This document shows, piece after piece, positions 1 to 15,100 of a DNA stretch of 64,000 nt. The stretch is from Cinclus cinclus (Eukaryota; Chordata; Aves; Passeriformes; Cinclidae): NCBI RefSeq assembly GCF_963662255.1, contig NC_085059.1:9147234-9211233 (forward strand), read 5' to 3'. The position numbers and the translations under genes are program-made. Position 1 is the first letter of the stretch. Each line of letters opens with the position of its first letter. Under the pieces are notes generated by a model. The model made no database searches, was not told the DNA's origin, and saw nothing but the letters and a program-made list of their open reading frames with translations.

Positions 1-1419
1 AAGAAAGAGCAGTAGCTCAGGAGTTTGCCAACAGTGAAGAATATAAGCACCAGAAATCTCTGTTTCTGTGATGATATGCAATACTGAGAATTATAAACAC
101 AAATTGCTAAGGAAATTATTTAATAACAGCATATATTCATGTGAGTCCCATTTTGTCATTATACCCTGCAGTATCATTTTGTATGTAAAGTTGTACAGAG
201 AAAAAAAGTACTGCAAAGGAAATACAGCCAGGGCACAGGATAAGGGGACCTGCTTTTTGAACTCCGTCACAAACTCACTCTGACTAATCTCCATTTCCTG
301 TTACATTTTACCATAGCCAGACCTCTCCTGCTGGAGATACCCTGTGTATGTCCTGCCCTATGGACATCCTTTCTGCGTTCACTAAATTGTTCTCCATGGA
401 AATTTCAGGGGCCATGACATCTGCTGGGAGAGTCTACCCAGAAAGGCAGTGCTCTGATGGCAATAACGCTGCTGCCATCACTGCAGCTCTGTTTCAATAA
501 ACACCTCTGTGCCCACCTGTGCCAAGCAAAGCCTGAGAGGCAGCCTCAGCACAAATCCTGCCACAGGCTGGCTCATGCCCCCAGGGAGCACTTTCTGGGG
601 CATTTTCAAGTGCACAAATAGACACAAGTTTTGTGTCTATTTCATCCAAGACAAGGATGAATTTTTCACTTTTTGCTTCTGTTCTAACCCTTCTTTATAC
701 CCTTCTTAGGCAATGTCAAAATTCTCTTTTTATATGCTACTAAAATCTTGAAATCTCCTTTTGTTGCAAAGCTATCATGGCAATGCACAAAACAGAATCT
801 AGTTCAATGCAAGTCAGACTCATGACAGGATTTAAACTAAAACAGCACCTTCCAGTTTCATTTGAAAATATGACAAAGCCTGTTTATCAAATACAACAAA
901 CCCATCTATCACCTTCTAATTGGAAGCCTTTTTTGCTAGCATGCCTGGTGCCTCAATAATCTGTACACAACTTAATATGGAAGTTAATAAATTATACAAG
1001 AGAACTAATTATGCCTGTTTGTCAAAAGATGAGATAGTTAAACTGAGGATTTAAATAACAAGGAATGAGCATTTTATCCTAATTAGTTTGACCTCAACTT
1101 TGGGGGACAGGAAAAGCAGAATAAATGTTTCTGACTAATCTCTGAGTGGTAGGAGCTATTATCATACAGACAATACAAGGCTGAAAGGGCCACTGTCTCA
1201 TCAAGCACTGGAACATATATTTCTTTCAAATCACAGTGTACCATCCTGACACCAATCTCCCCAGCTGTCCAATCTGCTTATGGTAGAAGAGCATGAAAGG
1301 GAAAAAGTTAACATTAAGCCATTTTATCCACTTCCCCTGTTTGTTACTCTGAAGTTGTTTGTGCTCATAGACTTATTAAAAGTCTACCTTTGTGTCTTCC
1401 AGCCCATTGTTAGAAAGCC
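1..1419. other. Unique AT-rich DNA, no gene seen
   Basis: Open frames here are short and lack splice-site or codon support. The one structured element is a short hairpin, listed separately. No repeat family is recognised. Confidence 0.5.
616..642. repeat. Perfect 12-bp inverted repeat with 3-nt loop
   Basis: The left arm AAATAGACACAA (616-627) is followed by the loop GTT and the exact reverse complement (631-642). It could fold as a hairpin in DNA or RNA. There is no T-run or gene end beside it, so it is not read as a terminator. Confidence 0.7.
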
Positions 1420-3864
<2,445 letters not shown>

Positions 3865-4430
3865 TCCAAGTCATTAATAAAAAATAATGGTTAACATGAG
3901 AAATAGAATATTGACAAGCCCTACTGGATATATTACCATGTTCTGACATTTGGCTAATTATATATATTTTTTAATTTTTTTTTCTCACCCAGTCTATATC
4001 CACCAGGCAGTGGACAACTGTAGACCACTTTTCCTCATCTGAATAAAGAAAATACTACATGAATACAGTGCAAGAAATTTGAGCCAATCAAGTATAATAT
4101 ATCTAATGTTTCTCTCCTCACCACCTGACCTGTAACATTGCTGTACAAAGAAATTAAATGGGTTTGTCACGATTTGCCCTTGAGAAATCTGTTGACTTGG
4201 TAACAGATCTTGCTAACTGGCAGGGGCTTATAAGATGTCTATCTAATTATTTCTTGCTAGATTTAAGCCAAACAGACTGGTCTTTAATTACCAGCTCATT
4301 CTTTCTCTATCTCCTCCTGAAGTACTATATTTGCTTTTCCCCAGATACCACTCTCTTCCCTACACAGACAATTCTTTGGATGCCCTAGAATTAATCACAT
4401 CAGGTCCAGCTTCCTTGAAAACATTTAAGA
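3865..4430 (-). mobile_element. Ancient CR1/L3-like LINE fragment (reverse transcriptase region)
   Basis: Read on the plus strand, this follows the antisense order of the CR1-type reverse transcriptase region: a block resembling CCAGGTCATTGATAAA (about 3865), then the TATCCACC block (about 3997), the GATTTGCCCTTG block (about 4170), the ACTGGTCTTTAATTACC block (about 4275) and a CAGGTCC block (about 4402). Each is diverged, and the frame is destroyed by indels. The order and spacing of five blocks make coincidence unlikely. It is an old, immobile relic; CR1 versus the related L3 cannot be separated by eye. Confidence 0.65.
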
Positions 4431-7400
4431 ACTACACTAAAAGCTAGAAAACTTTGGCACCTATTTTTGAATTAACATAAATCCTTCAATGCAGAAGAAT
4501 CCTCTGAAGCAGCTAAAAAAATGTTTTGAACATACATAAATCCTAAAAGAAATCACAAAGGGGCAGTCATGTCTTAAGAAAATTTTATTCCTATGCAGCA
4601 GACGTTAAGACCAAGAGAAAGTGACTTGTATCAACAAAAAAAAATTGTAATTTTGAAGCAATTAAGACCATAACTGTGCACTTGGGTCTCAAGGTATTTT
4701 AGACATGTACTTCTAGATCTCCCTCCCACTACTTGAGTTCTATTGTCCCATTTTTGGAAAGTAGATCATAATACTAACCCTTCTACTTCACCACCCTGAA
4801 AACACTATTTCTAGGGGCCAAAATAATCAAGATGCAGTTAAGAGAAACTTGGGTTTAGTCATAGAACTGTGTCTGTAACTCAGGAACTCAGAAATCTAAT
4901 CTTTGTTTTTGCTTTCTCTGACTGATGACATTGGTATATCTTACCAGGGTTGTGCATACTTTTGAACCTCACAAAGAAAGGTCACTGGGTATAGGGAGCC
5001 TTGTTTCACATCTAAGGTAGAACATGAAACAAACTCCCTCCTTCTCTTTCCCCTTGTGAAAACACATCTGTTGTACAAGGAGCAAGCCCCACTAGAACAA
5101 TAAAACAAATTTCTGCCAGCCTAACACCTTCCGTAACTACTGCAACTACTCCTTACTGGATTACACATGGCCACTATGATAAAGAAATAATTCTTGGCAA
5201 GTCTCTGCTACCAACCATCCAGAGTTGGAGATGTTTCCTTGTGGGAGCTACACTGAATTTAACCTCTCCATTTGTTCCTCACATATTACTTTGTTGTTCA
5301 CACCAGTCCTACTGGTGTCAGAGCAAATGACTCAACCCTCGCACAATGACAGTTGATTGATTGCCTTGATCATTAAATCATTGTTCTGAATCCTTCTTTT
5401 CTTGTTTGGTTTGTTTTGGTTTTTTTGTAACCAAAGTTGCTGTGGTTTTAATATCAATTTTTAGCTTAGATCAGCTTAAAGGTACTTAAACAATTGTATT
5501 CAGTTGATCTTAATGGAAACAATTCTAAGTATTGCATTACGGACATCATGATATCACAAAGTTAACTCTAACCCATGTAAGACAAATAACAGTTATTACA
5601 ATTATCTGCTCTAAACTGCCTGAGCCAGCAGAAAGGGTAAGTGTCACAAAACTGAGGCAGTTGCTATTCTACCCGGGAGAATGCTGTACAATGAATAAGA
5701 ATAAAAATCAGAGGAGAACACTGGATTTTTTTATTTACATAACTGCCATATAACAATTTCTTTAAGAATATTTATAATTAAGGAATTAAGGATTGTATTT
5801 GTTTAACAGCCAAAATAAACAAAAACACAACCAAAAAAAGGTATTAATTCAACTTTCAAGGGAGCACTCTCTACCTCATCTATTCAATGTGAAATACTCC
5901 ACTTGATCTTCAATGCAATGTAGAATATTCATTTCTTCATATTTTGAAAGAAACTCAAAGGAAACCAGCACAACCCTTTAACTAAAAGGAAAGACAGACT
6001 CATTTTTCTAATCGTGTTTTCCCAACGAAAATTCCCCTTATTACAGTATCCAACTGCCATACCCTTATCTATATAATTGCTACTGAAGAGACCTTTTGCA
6101 ACTGTGATTCTTAATATTTGCTGCAGTTATTACAGATTGTATAAATAATGTAACAGTGTATTTCTCTTAGAAAATGTAAAAGTAGTTACTTCAGCCCTCT
6201 GGTGATATATTCTCCTCCCTTGACTCTACCTCACCAGCAGACAGATGCATTTTTCTTACAAGGAGTGCAATTATCTGGAGATACCAGCACTGCCCTGGCT
6301 AGAAATTCTGCAAAATGCCTACCATTATGAATTTCTTCAGAGAAATGGAATATCATGAGCTTGACAGGGAACAGGACCTTCTGTTCACTCCTGAGCTATC
6401 TTTTGCCACTACCAGTTTAAAAATATTTCAATTGAATGTAGCCTAGACTATGGAGCAAAAGGCAGAGCAGAAAACCAACTCAGTGCAATTTCCACCCATT
6501 TTATCCTACAAAAAATCTGCACTGCTACTTACTTTGCATGCAATACATCCTTGCCTAAGTATCCACATGCTATTTAAAAATGTGTCTTCAAGAGGAAGTA
6601 GACAATGAATGAAAATTGCTACTGATCTCAACACAAAGACTACAGATGTTGCAAGGTCTGGAACATGACTTTATGTTATTCAACAACTACAGAAAGGCTG
6701 ATGAGGTTTACAGTAAAGAGAGCAAAGAAAATCAATAAAGAGAGTAATAAATAGCTTGCCTATATAATACATGTCTTTCACATCAAAGACATAAAGGAGG
6801 GACAAAAAATACAGAGATCATTTTGTCCTCAAAGTGAACTGTAGCACAGCACTTGACTGGAGCTTGTTCTGCTCTGATACATGATCCTCCTGCTTCTGCA
6901 GGCAGGAGTAAACAAAAGGTAAAAGCTATTGAGCCATTGTGTTGAAGTTCTGGCTATACAGTCTATTTTCTCTATTAACTTGGTGGTAATTAATTACTAC
7001 CTATACACTTGATTACAGCCAGTTAAAGAAATGTAGTGCAAGTCTGTAAACAAAGATTGGTCAATTTGAGGTAATGGGTAGAGCTAAATGACATTTCTAT
7101 TCAACTATGTTCATATGTAGCATGCTCAATATACTCCACATTGCAGCATGAGGTTCCAGAGGATTCTTGAAGACTCCATATAGAACTGGGTCCTGAAACA
7201 ATCTAAAAATTTGTACTTCTTTAGATTGACAAATAATATCCTTACAACAATGGACTTAGAGAAACTTGCTGCAGGACTGAGCTAGAAACACTACTTCAAA
7301 TAAAAAACTTAGGTTCACTTGGGTGGAGTTTCACTCCAGGTTACTAGAAGGTTATACTGACTAAATAAACACAATATATCTAAAGAAAACAAATTATATC

Positions 7401-10238
7401 AAGACTTTTATTAAATTTGCAAGAGGAAAGTGGAGGGCATATGTTAGGAAACAATCCAGGGTTTGCAGTGAAAACTAGTCTCTGTGGAAGCACATTTCAC
7501 TTCGTGCTGTTTGAGATCCAACTCACAACACTGGAGTTTTCAATCCAGCTGAACTCTAAAAGGCAAATGCAGCACCAAGCGCCACAGATCAAAAGGAGGA
7601 AAAGAAATTATACTGAAGGAGTAAGGATCACTTTCTTCAAGCACTTGAGCAATGATCATCATTAGATTGTCTCTGGGTTTCTGTCTCCTCATAGAGTTCT
7701 TGGGCTGTATAGTTGATTACACTTTTCACCAATTCAAGGTACAATTCGGGGAAGGTTTATTGATTACAATGTAATCAAGGTCATACTCTCCCAGACATGA
7801 CAGTTGATGTTCCAGTCTTTTCCTTTGCTGGCTATTCCTGTCCCTATTCACCCTACAGCTTTTCTGAGTTTCTCTGGCCTATGAAACCAATAACTCACAC
7901 TATTTATTACTACTTATTACTTTGTTCCATTTCCTTTATTAGTGATCAAAATACTGCTCTCCCAATAATTCTGTTTGAGTCCACATATACCATTTTAACG
8001 TTCCCTTTGGACAAGTGTAATGTGCTTTAAAGTCATATTAAAAATCAGATATTTCAATATAGCCTAAATAATTACTTTCTGGGACAGAAACACAGTTTCA
8101 GTCTTCCACAAATCCACATATATCCTTAAGCACTTGAGCTAAACAGAATGAATCTTGGTTTGAGAACTGCAATTGCCATTCCTTGTTAATCTCCAGTGTA
8201 AACTCCTAAACACTCCTCCCATCCAGGAAAACATGTATTGGTCCAACAATTCTTTTTCAATACTGCAACAGCTACAGGCAATGTTGCTTGAAAGAGCACA
8301 CGGTATAAATGGAAAGCTGGCTGATTAATTTCCATTTATCAAATCAATTTTCTTCCCCTAGAACATACTCAAATCCAGAGGAATTTTTCCATATATAGTA
8401 CCATAATAAATCCCTTCCTGACCTTTGTGGTGAGATCCTTGAAGTCAACATGGCAGCAACATGTTTCAACATTCAAAATCACACATTTCCCATTAACCAA
8501 TAAGTCAACAGATTACTAACATGTTTTTCATGGTGAGCAAATATTAATGCCGTTATTACAATGAAGGCAAATCCTTGGGTATTTTTTTAGGAGCCAGCCC
8601 TACAAGTGCTGGAGCCAGTGCAGGTCAGCACCCAGAGAGAGATGCTCACAAAGAATACATCAGGGGAGCAAAATCAAAGTCCTGGCACATTTGGAGCTTT
8701 GTGCCTTCTTCCCACAGTCTGCTCCAAAGGCACTAGATGTATTCTCAGTTGGGTGGTGCTGCAGCAGTTCAGAACAGAACGTGATCTGACCATGGCCACC
8801 AGGGCTGCTGCATCAGGGCGAGCCTGATGGGACAGGTAGCTCAGCTTTTTTCCCATGAGGAAAGCACTGTTCCAATAGTTCCTTCAGACAAAAACAACAA
8901 CAATAACAACAACAAAACACACAGACCAAACAAAAACCAAAAGCCACCTCAATACTATTAACTGAAATTCACCTAAGACTGCACAATCAAATGCCCTAAA
9001 TTTAAAGTGCTTGTTGATCTCGCTCTGCTTGCCAGAACAAGGTTCCCAGGAATATAAACAGCAGGTACTTTTTATGATTATACAACTTTTTAATAAACAA
9101 AAAAAATTGCTTATTTAGGTGTTAATCTGCTTTTTCGCAGATCATCACTCACACACAGTTTTCTTTTGAATCTTGGTACATTTTCTCAAATCCACCTTTG
9201 CTGACAAGTTATTATAATTACATAGTAGCAGAAGTTTTTCAAACAGTAGATTTCTGTCTTCTTGTTTACACCTATAAGAATATTTTAAGGTTATTTTTCA
9301 ATTGTTAAGGTCTAATGTTTTTTGTGTCTCATCACCACAGCCTTAGAAAGTCAGACAGACTTCATGAGCTCCTTTGGAATTTTGTCTTTCATCATCAAAA
9401 GCGCATGCTGCTTTATATACTATGCATAACATTTTTCATTTTTCCCCCGAAAGTTTGCAGTTTTCAGAGCCACCATTTCACAAGTGGTATGAAAAATACT
9501 ATCACAGTCTTATTCTTAAAACTACAGCAAGGATTTCACGGAGCACCAGGCATACACATGGGTGGGGTGACTGCAACAGGGTTACACTTCAAACCTGAGC
9601 CTTCTGCTCATCTTGCTTGAAAACTCATCTGCAGGTAGGTCAGCCTAAGTACACCCACCATCCAGCCCATACCTTGCTTTGTGCTAAAGGTCACAGACAA
9701 AAAGAAGGGAAGGATCAGATTTTCTGGTGTGTCCATACATCTGACTTGCATTTAGTGTACAGAAATCTACATTAAATTAAAGCAAAGCATTTCATGCAGG
9801 AAAGTCATTAAGCCATAGCAAGATGGCAATGAAGGATAAATTAGCTCATAATAAAGACTTCTGGAGTGATGTCTGTAAAAAAATTACCTCCAGTACTCAG
9901 CTAACCTTGTTAGTTTAGATGCAGTATACATATAGACATTTTGCTTGCCTCTGTCATAGGTTATGTCTGAAATCTACTGAAAAAAAATTATTTACGAAGG
10001 GGACAGTATATAGAACATTTTACCCATTACTACAACACCTTTCATTCCCAAGAACTGTTACATTAATTTTCATTTTTACAATAGGCCCAAAAAAGCAAAA
10101 CAGGCCAATATGACCCTGTAACTATACAATATTGAACACTAACACCAGACTCTTGGTTTTACAACACAAAGACTTCTGCCTCATTAGCAAGATGGCAACA
10201 TCTACACTTAGAAGTTTTTGTCACCTTTTGTTAAAGAT
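4431..10238. other. Long AT-rich stretch without a recognisable gene
   Basis: I see no convincing exon, RNA gene or recent transposon. Two points: 8594-8835 has an acceptor-like T-run plus AG followed by about 78 open codons (see findings), and 8887-8945 is a degenerate AAC/AAAC-rich tract. The remainder looks like ordinary intergenic or intronic DNA. Confidence 0.45.
8887..8945. repeat. AAC-rich low-complexity tract
   Basis: An imperfect array of CAA and CAAAA units, with an ACACA interruption. Simple sequence only. Confidence 0.8.
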
Positions 10239-10261
10239 GGGGGGGGGGGGGGGGGGAGGGG
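10239..10261 (+). repeat. Poly-G tract (G18, A, G4)
   Basis: Eighteen consecutive G are followed by A and four more G. The run can form a G-quadruplex. It is also a sequencing-error-prone homopolymer, so the exact length is uncertain. Confidence 0.95.
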
Positions 10262-10817
10262 ATGAAGAAAAACATTCAAAGCCTTGAAAATATAAAGAAA
10301 TAAATGAAGTTTTCTTCTTAAAAATCAGCATTTATTTCCATTTCCTTTAGCTAATGGACATAGGGAGGGAAACAATCTTTTAGTCAGTACTAACAATCCT
10401 TTATTAAAGTTTAGGCATGTTGAATGTTGGTTCAGCTTCTTTGGAAGTAACTTGGGTATATGCAGAAGGAAGATAAGAAACACCGAAAAACAGAGGACAC
10501 TGTGGTATTGACATATTCAGATTCTTACTAGGAGAAGCTCAAAGGTAGCACAAAATTGTGTCAACTACTTCAAAATCTGGCAAAATTACACCAGCTTTAC
10601 ATTCAAGACAGAGGCTTTGTCTGACTTTTTTATCATGTCAGAGACCTGCAGACAGAAAACTCTGTATTAGGTAGCTTTGGCTTTTTGATTTTAGTATGAT
10701 TAAGAGCAGATTAATGCAAACCCAAGAGACAGAAGGAGGCGAGGCATATGAGATGCACAACAACAATGTATGACAGCAGTAATCAGGATGTGACTGAGAC
10801 CTTTGAGATTAGCCACG
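10262..10817. other. Unique DNA between the G run and an LTR
   Basis: No gene is seen. Minus-strand AATAAA hexamers occur near 10331 and 10402. If the minus-strand terminal exon at 12136-11983 is real, these could serve as polyadenylation signals for a 3' UTR of about 1.6 kb; that link is inference. Confidence 0.4.
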
Positions 10818-11098
10818 TGTTGGAGGTTGGTTTTTTTTTTCCTTTTTTTCCCTCTGTGGAATTTCCCCCATTGTCATGCTAAGATACCTGTTGATTAGGC
10901 CCTGATGACAAGGGAAGGGGGAAGGGGAGGGAAGAGGGAAACCCCTGGAGAGTCAAACATCCAGAAGAGCAGACAGAAGCCTGAGAGCCCCCTTAATTCC
11001 AAAATTATAATAATCTGTAGGGAGGAGGGATCACACTCTTCATTTCAGAGGGAGGCTTCTGCCTTTCTTGATAAATACCTGTCTTTCAAACCAGGACA
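10818..11098 (+). mobile_element. ERV LTR, family 1, copy A (internally deleted)
   Basis: This aligns with the first about 150 bp and last about 120 bp of the full LTR at 22286-22994. It begins TGTTGGAGGTTGG and ends CCAGGACA, so both TG and CA ends are kept. About 440 bp of the GC-rich middle is missing; the junction is near 10971-10984, where GCAGAC is followed almost at once by CTGAGAGC. No target duplication is evident: the left flank ends CCACG and the right flank starts CCATA. It is presumably a solo LTR that later lost its centre, or a short subfamily. Confidence 0.85.
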
Positions 11099-11982
11099 CC
11101 ATAATAATAAGGTCTTGCATTAAGGCCACAAGATTGCAAGGGCAAAAGAAACTGGTAAAAGGATGTGGGGACTCCAAAGGATAATAAGAGCACCGTTCAT
11201 AGGAGCAGATGTTTATCCACCTGGCATCAAGTTGCAGCCTTCCCTGAGCACTGGCCACGTGCATGACTGCATTCCTCTATCTGGCTCACCATGCAAGCTG
11301 AGCTCAGGACCCAGGTGTTTGGTTAACTGTGGAGTCTCAAAAGCCTTACACTTTCTTGGGTGGACTATCCCAGTGCACCAGCACCTGCCAGCTTTTATCA
11401 ACTCACTTGCACAATGCTTTATGTCCAGCCAGCCTTTAGGAGCTGTCATGATCAACTGCCCCTGTTTGGCCTCTCACCCTTTCAGATGGTGCAAGCCTGC
11501 CTTCAATGTGCAAATAAGAACATTTACCTGGCAAGAAATCATCTCTGGTTTTGCCATCATTATTTACAGAACTTTGCAGGGAGAAGATATGATCTCAGTA
11601 TCAACACAGGTTAATTGCCCTTTGAAAAATGCCATGTGTCTCCTTTGGTACAGTTGCACATATTAGGAAAAGAAACTGATAATTGGTTTGCCTGTAGAGG
11701 AATGGCATGTGCTGCACAACACCTCTCAGAGCAAGATCCTACAGCCTAAACACACAGAGGTGCTACATAAAAAGTACTTAAATAAAAGGAGCAAGTAACA
11801 CATGTTATAGTTCTTTCTAATTTTATGGAAATACGTGCAAGAACACTCCACGGCTGTCTCTCCTCCTCTTCAGAAAAAGAAGAGTCTCAAAGCAGTCACT
11901 GAAATGGTTGTGTCCTGTTTCAGGTTTAAACTTACAGCAGCATCAGAAAACAAAAATCTACAGTGCTTTCATAGCCACATAT
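11099..11982. other. DNA between LTR copy A and the candidate exon
   Basis: The open frames near 11163-11666 are longer than average, but they overlap on both strands and show no splice or codon support. If the exon to the right is real and terminal, this stretch would be its 3' UTR on the minus strand. Confidence 0.4.
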
Positions 11983-12136
11983 TCAGTTTAAAATCCCCAT
12001 CATTGATCCCAGCGCCTCCTTCCCCTTCTGAGCAATGTCAGAAAGCTGTCCATCAGCCTCAGTGTCCTCTGCCTCAGACCAACACAGCTCAAAGATGGGT
12101 CTCAGAGTGTCGTATTTCAGACAGCACTTGGCAAAC
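11983..12136 (-). CDS. Candidate terminal exon of an unrecognised host gene (minus strand)
   Basis: On the minus strand a textbook acceptor, TTTTTCTTCCTTTAG, ends at 12137 and is preceded by a branch-point-like CACTAAAAT. The exon starts with one extra base (G), consistent with a split codon, then reads about 50 codons to TGA at 11985-11983. The peptide starts FAKCCLKYDTLRPIFELCW, continues with an acidic stretch around SEAEDTEADGQ and ends SMMGILN. Third codon positions are markedly GC-rich against AT-rich flanks, which favours real coding sequence. I do not recognise the family, and no upstream exon could be joined to it within the window. Upstream exons would lie at higher coordinates, and the 3' UTR would run towards 10.3 kb through LTR copy A. 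The alternative is a chance open frame after a pyrimidine tract. Confidence 0.45.
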
Positions 12137-15100
12137 CTAAAGGAAGAAAAATCTGTTATTTTAGTGATACTGCAGTTCACAAAGCTAGAGTGACACCAAG
12201 TGGTGAGAGGATGAATTTGGGACTTATTACGTGTACTTTTTCAATCACACTAGAAGCCACACTTGACATAAGTTAAAATAACATGGTTTGGCAGCTCAGT
12301 TTTCCTGAGGAGCCCAGGTTTTTTAGAAATCCTACACACAAAAAAAAAATAACAAGGGAAGGGTAGAACTTTTCACAAAGAACTCTTAAACAAGTAAAAT
12401 TCAGAATTACTAGTTAGAAAAAAAGTATCTGAATGTCAGTAATGAGTAGGAAGCGAAAAATTACATCCAATTTTTCATAATCAGATACAGCCACAATTAA
12501 TCTTTATCTGACCATTTGACTTTTCACACTCAAGGCTACCCTATCCTCCACACTGGAGCCATTGCATCTCACTAATTTTTCAAAGCAGCACCTCTGTGTT
12601 TACTTGCCTCCTTTCTACCATTTGTGACATGCAAGCCACCCCCATTCTTAAAATGTCTTGCATGCTGTCACTTCTCATAACACCTCAGAAACAAAGGAAC
12701 AAACGAAAACAAAACAAAACAACAACAAGCCCACCAAGCCACAAAACAGCCCATACCAAGGATATGATATGCCTTCAAAGAACATTTCAGGAAAAGAATA
12801 TTCCTCTCTGCTCAGTAATAATAACCATACATTTCATCTCACTTTTCTCCCCAAAGTACACCAGACTTGTAATCAAACCCAAGGAACAGAAGACAGACAA
12901 GTAGTTTTGTGAATAATAGCTAAAAAAAACCAAATCAAAAAACTAGTAGAACACAGACATCTCCCCACCTCTCATTCCCATGCTGTTCTTCTCAATAAAA
13001 AATGCCCTACAGCTATTTCAAGGCCATCAGTGCATTATTTCTATAGAAAATGAGAGATTGTTTTCATCATGCGTTCGTACTGGCTAACACCTAATAGGAA
13101 CTATTATTTACCCAGGCAACTGACAGAAGTGTTCATTCACATGGAAGAAAGTATTTGATGTTAGACTTTTGTTGGCTACTTTGGCCCAGTTTTTCAAGTA
13201 GTGATAAGCAACTTCAATTGATATGCTCAGGATAGAAAAGTCATCATGGGAACAGTAACTAAACCTGAAACAGAATGGATATGCTCACAAATCTAGAAAA
13301 ATAAAACATGAATACTATCATGACCAAGTCTTTAAAAAGATATTAATAGGAAATATGTATATTTTTTAAAAAATCACAGACAAGGTCAGATAAGTAATTT
13401 ACAACTTACTTCAATATCTACAGAAAATCAAGTTCTGGAGAAGTGAGGAACTGAAAAATGAAGGCCTATTAAAACAGGTCTTTGTTGCACCTGATGCCCA
13501 AGAGTGCAGCTGGGGTGAGACTTCACTTAAGTAATTTAAAAAACAACATAGGCTCTGAGGTTCAAACGGCCAGAAAAGTTCTTGAAGCTTTTGACCCCCT
13601 TCAGTTGCACAGTCTGTAACATGGTCATATTAACAGCATCTTCAGGTGTTCTTGAATTCTAGGTAGCAGTGCTCAATCTTCACTTCATAAGAGATAATAC
13701 TAAATGTGAACTATGAAGATTTCTACTACATAAAACCACTAAAAGTCTTCCTGCTTTTTAAAATTTAAATTCAAGGTCAGGTGGTTACATTCTCTGTGTG
13801 AACATCCCAACTGCAAATTAGTGCTTTGTCCATAAGCTCAGCTTTCTTTTTTACTTTTAACAGATGGCAGCAATGTTGATCTACACATTAACAGCAACTG
13901 ATTTCCAATTCCAAAACAAGATAAATGATCTTTGTATCATTTCCCACAGAGAGGTAATTAATGGACATTTGCAAGCTGCTTGGAGATCCTCCAGTGAGGG
14001 GTTTTTTTTGTTTGTTTGCTTTGGGGTCCTTTCTGTGGTGATGTTTTTTCTTCTTCTAACTCCTGTGCAATATTTACAGGCTTTTTTTTCTCAAAGTGTT
14101 GCACAGTTTACTTTTTTGAGATTCCTCATACCTCATTTCATTCTTTCATGCTTAAAAGCAAGCTCCACTGAGACTTGTTGCATCTGAGACACCACCACCT
14201 TGACTTCCTGTCCCAGACCAAACAGGTTCCTCCACCCAAACTCAAACTCTTCTAAAAGCTAGACAGTGAAGGCTGAAGCTGTGCTGAGGGCAATTCCTTC
14301 ATCATTTCCCCATCTTCCCCAACTCCAGCCATTTGTCCAATTTCAGTATTGACAAGTTTTATGCTTAGGCTATAAAAACTTTAGGAGTAAATTATGAACT
14401 TTCTGTAGTGCATTTGTACCAAGCACAACAGCGTCCTAATCTAAGGAACAAGAGTTCCTGCTAATTTTTATTTATTATGCAAGCTTTGAAAGGAACAAGG
14501 TAAGGTAAGAGGTGTTGTCTGTAATGACAAAGCTGCCCTTTGGTTGCTTCTATTTGGGTCACTATAAAAGATGAGAGGAAAAAAACCAAACCAAAACAAA
14601 ATCCTAGTGTCCACTGAGGTTAGTATGCAGTCCTTTTTTAAAACTGTACAAGGATAGTTATGTTTCCTTGAAGAAGTGGAAACCCATATAATATTTTAGA
14701 ATAGCACTCATCTCCTTGGAGTTTTAGCCATTGGTAGGGAAGTGTTTGAGAATAAAAATATTACCTACCAATTTATTGTAAATGAGAAGTTGCATGTTGT
14801 GCTATATTTTGAAGTCTTTCATGAATAAGTATTTATTCCAGATAAGTGGATTTTGATGAATAGCTGACTAAAGTAACAACTGTTTTTTAAAAGGAGAATT
14901 ATCTGAAATCAAACCTCCTATGTTGGATGAAACATAAATTGCAGAGGAAATATTTAACCACATAAGGAGAAAATCCATAGATAAAGTACCACAGACTACA
15001 CTTAGAAGAGTTAATTGTCTTTATCAATTGCTCTTTCACACAAGTGTCTAATGTAGTGTTTTGTCTAAATAACAAAATACAGTCATTAATATCCTCTGAT

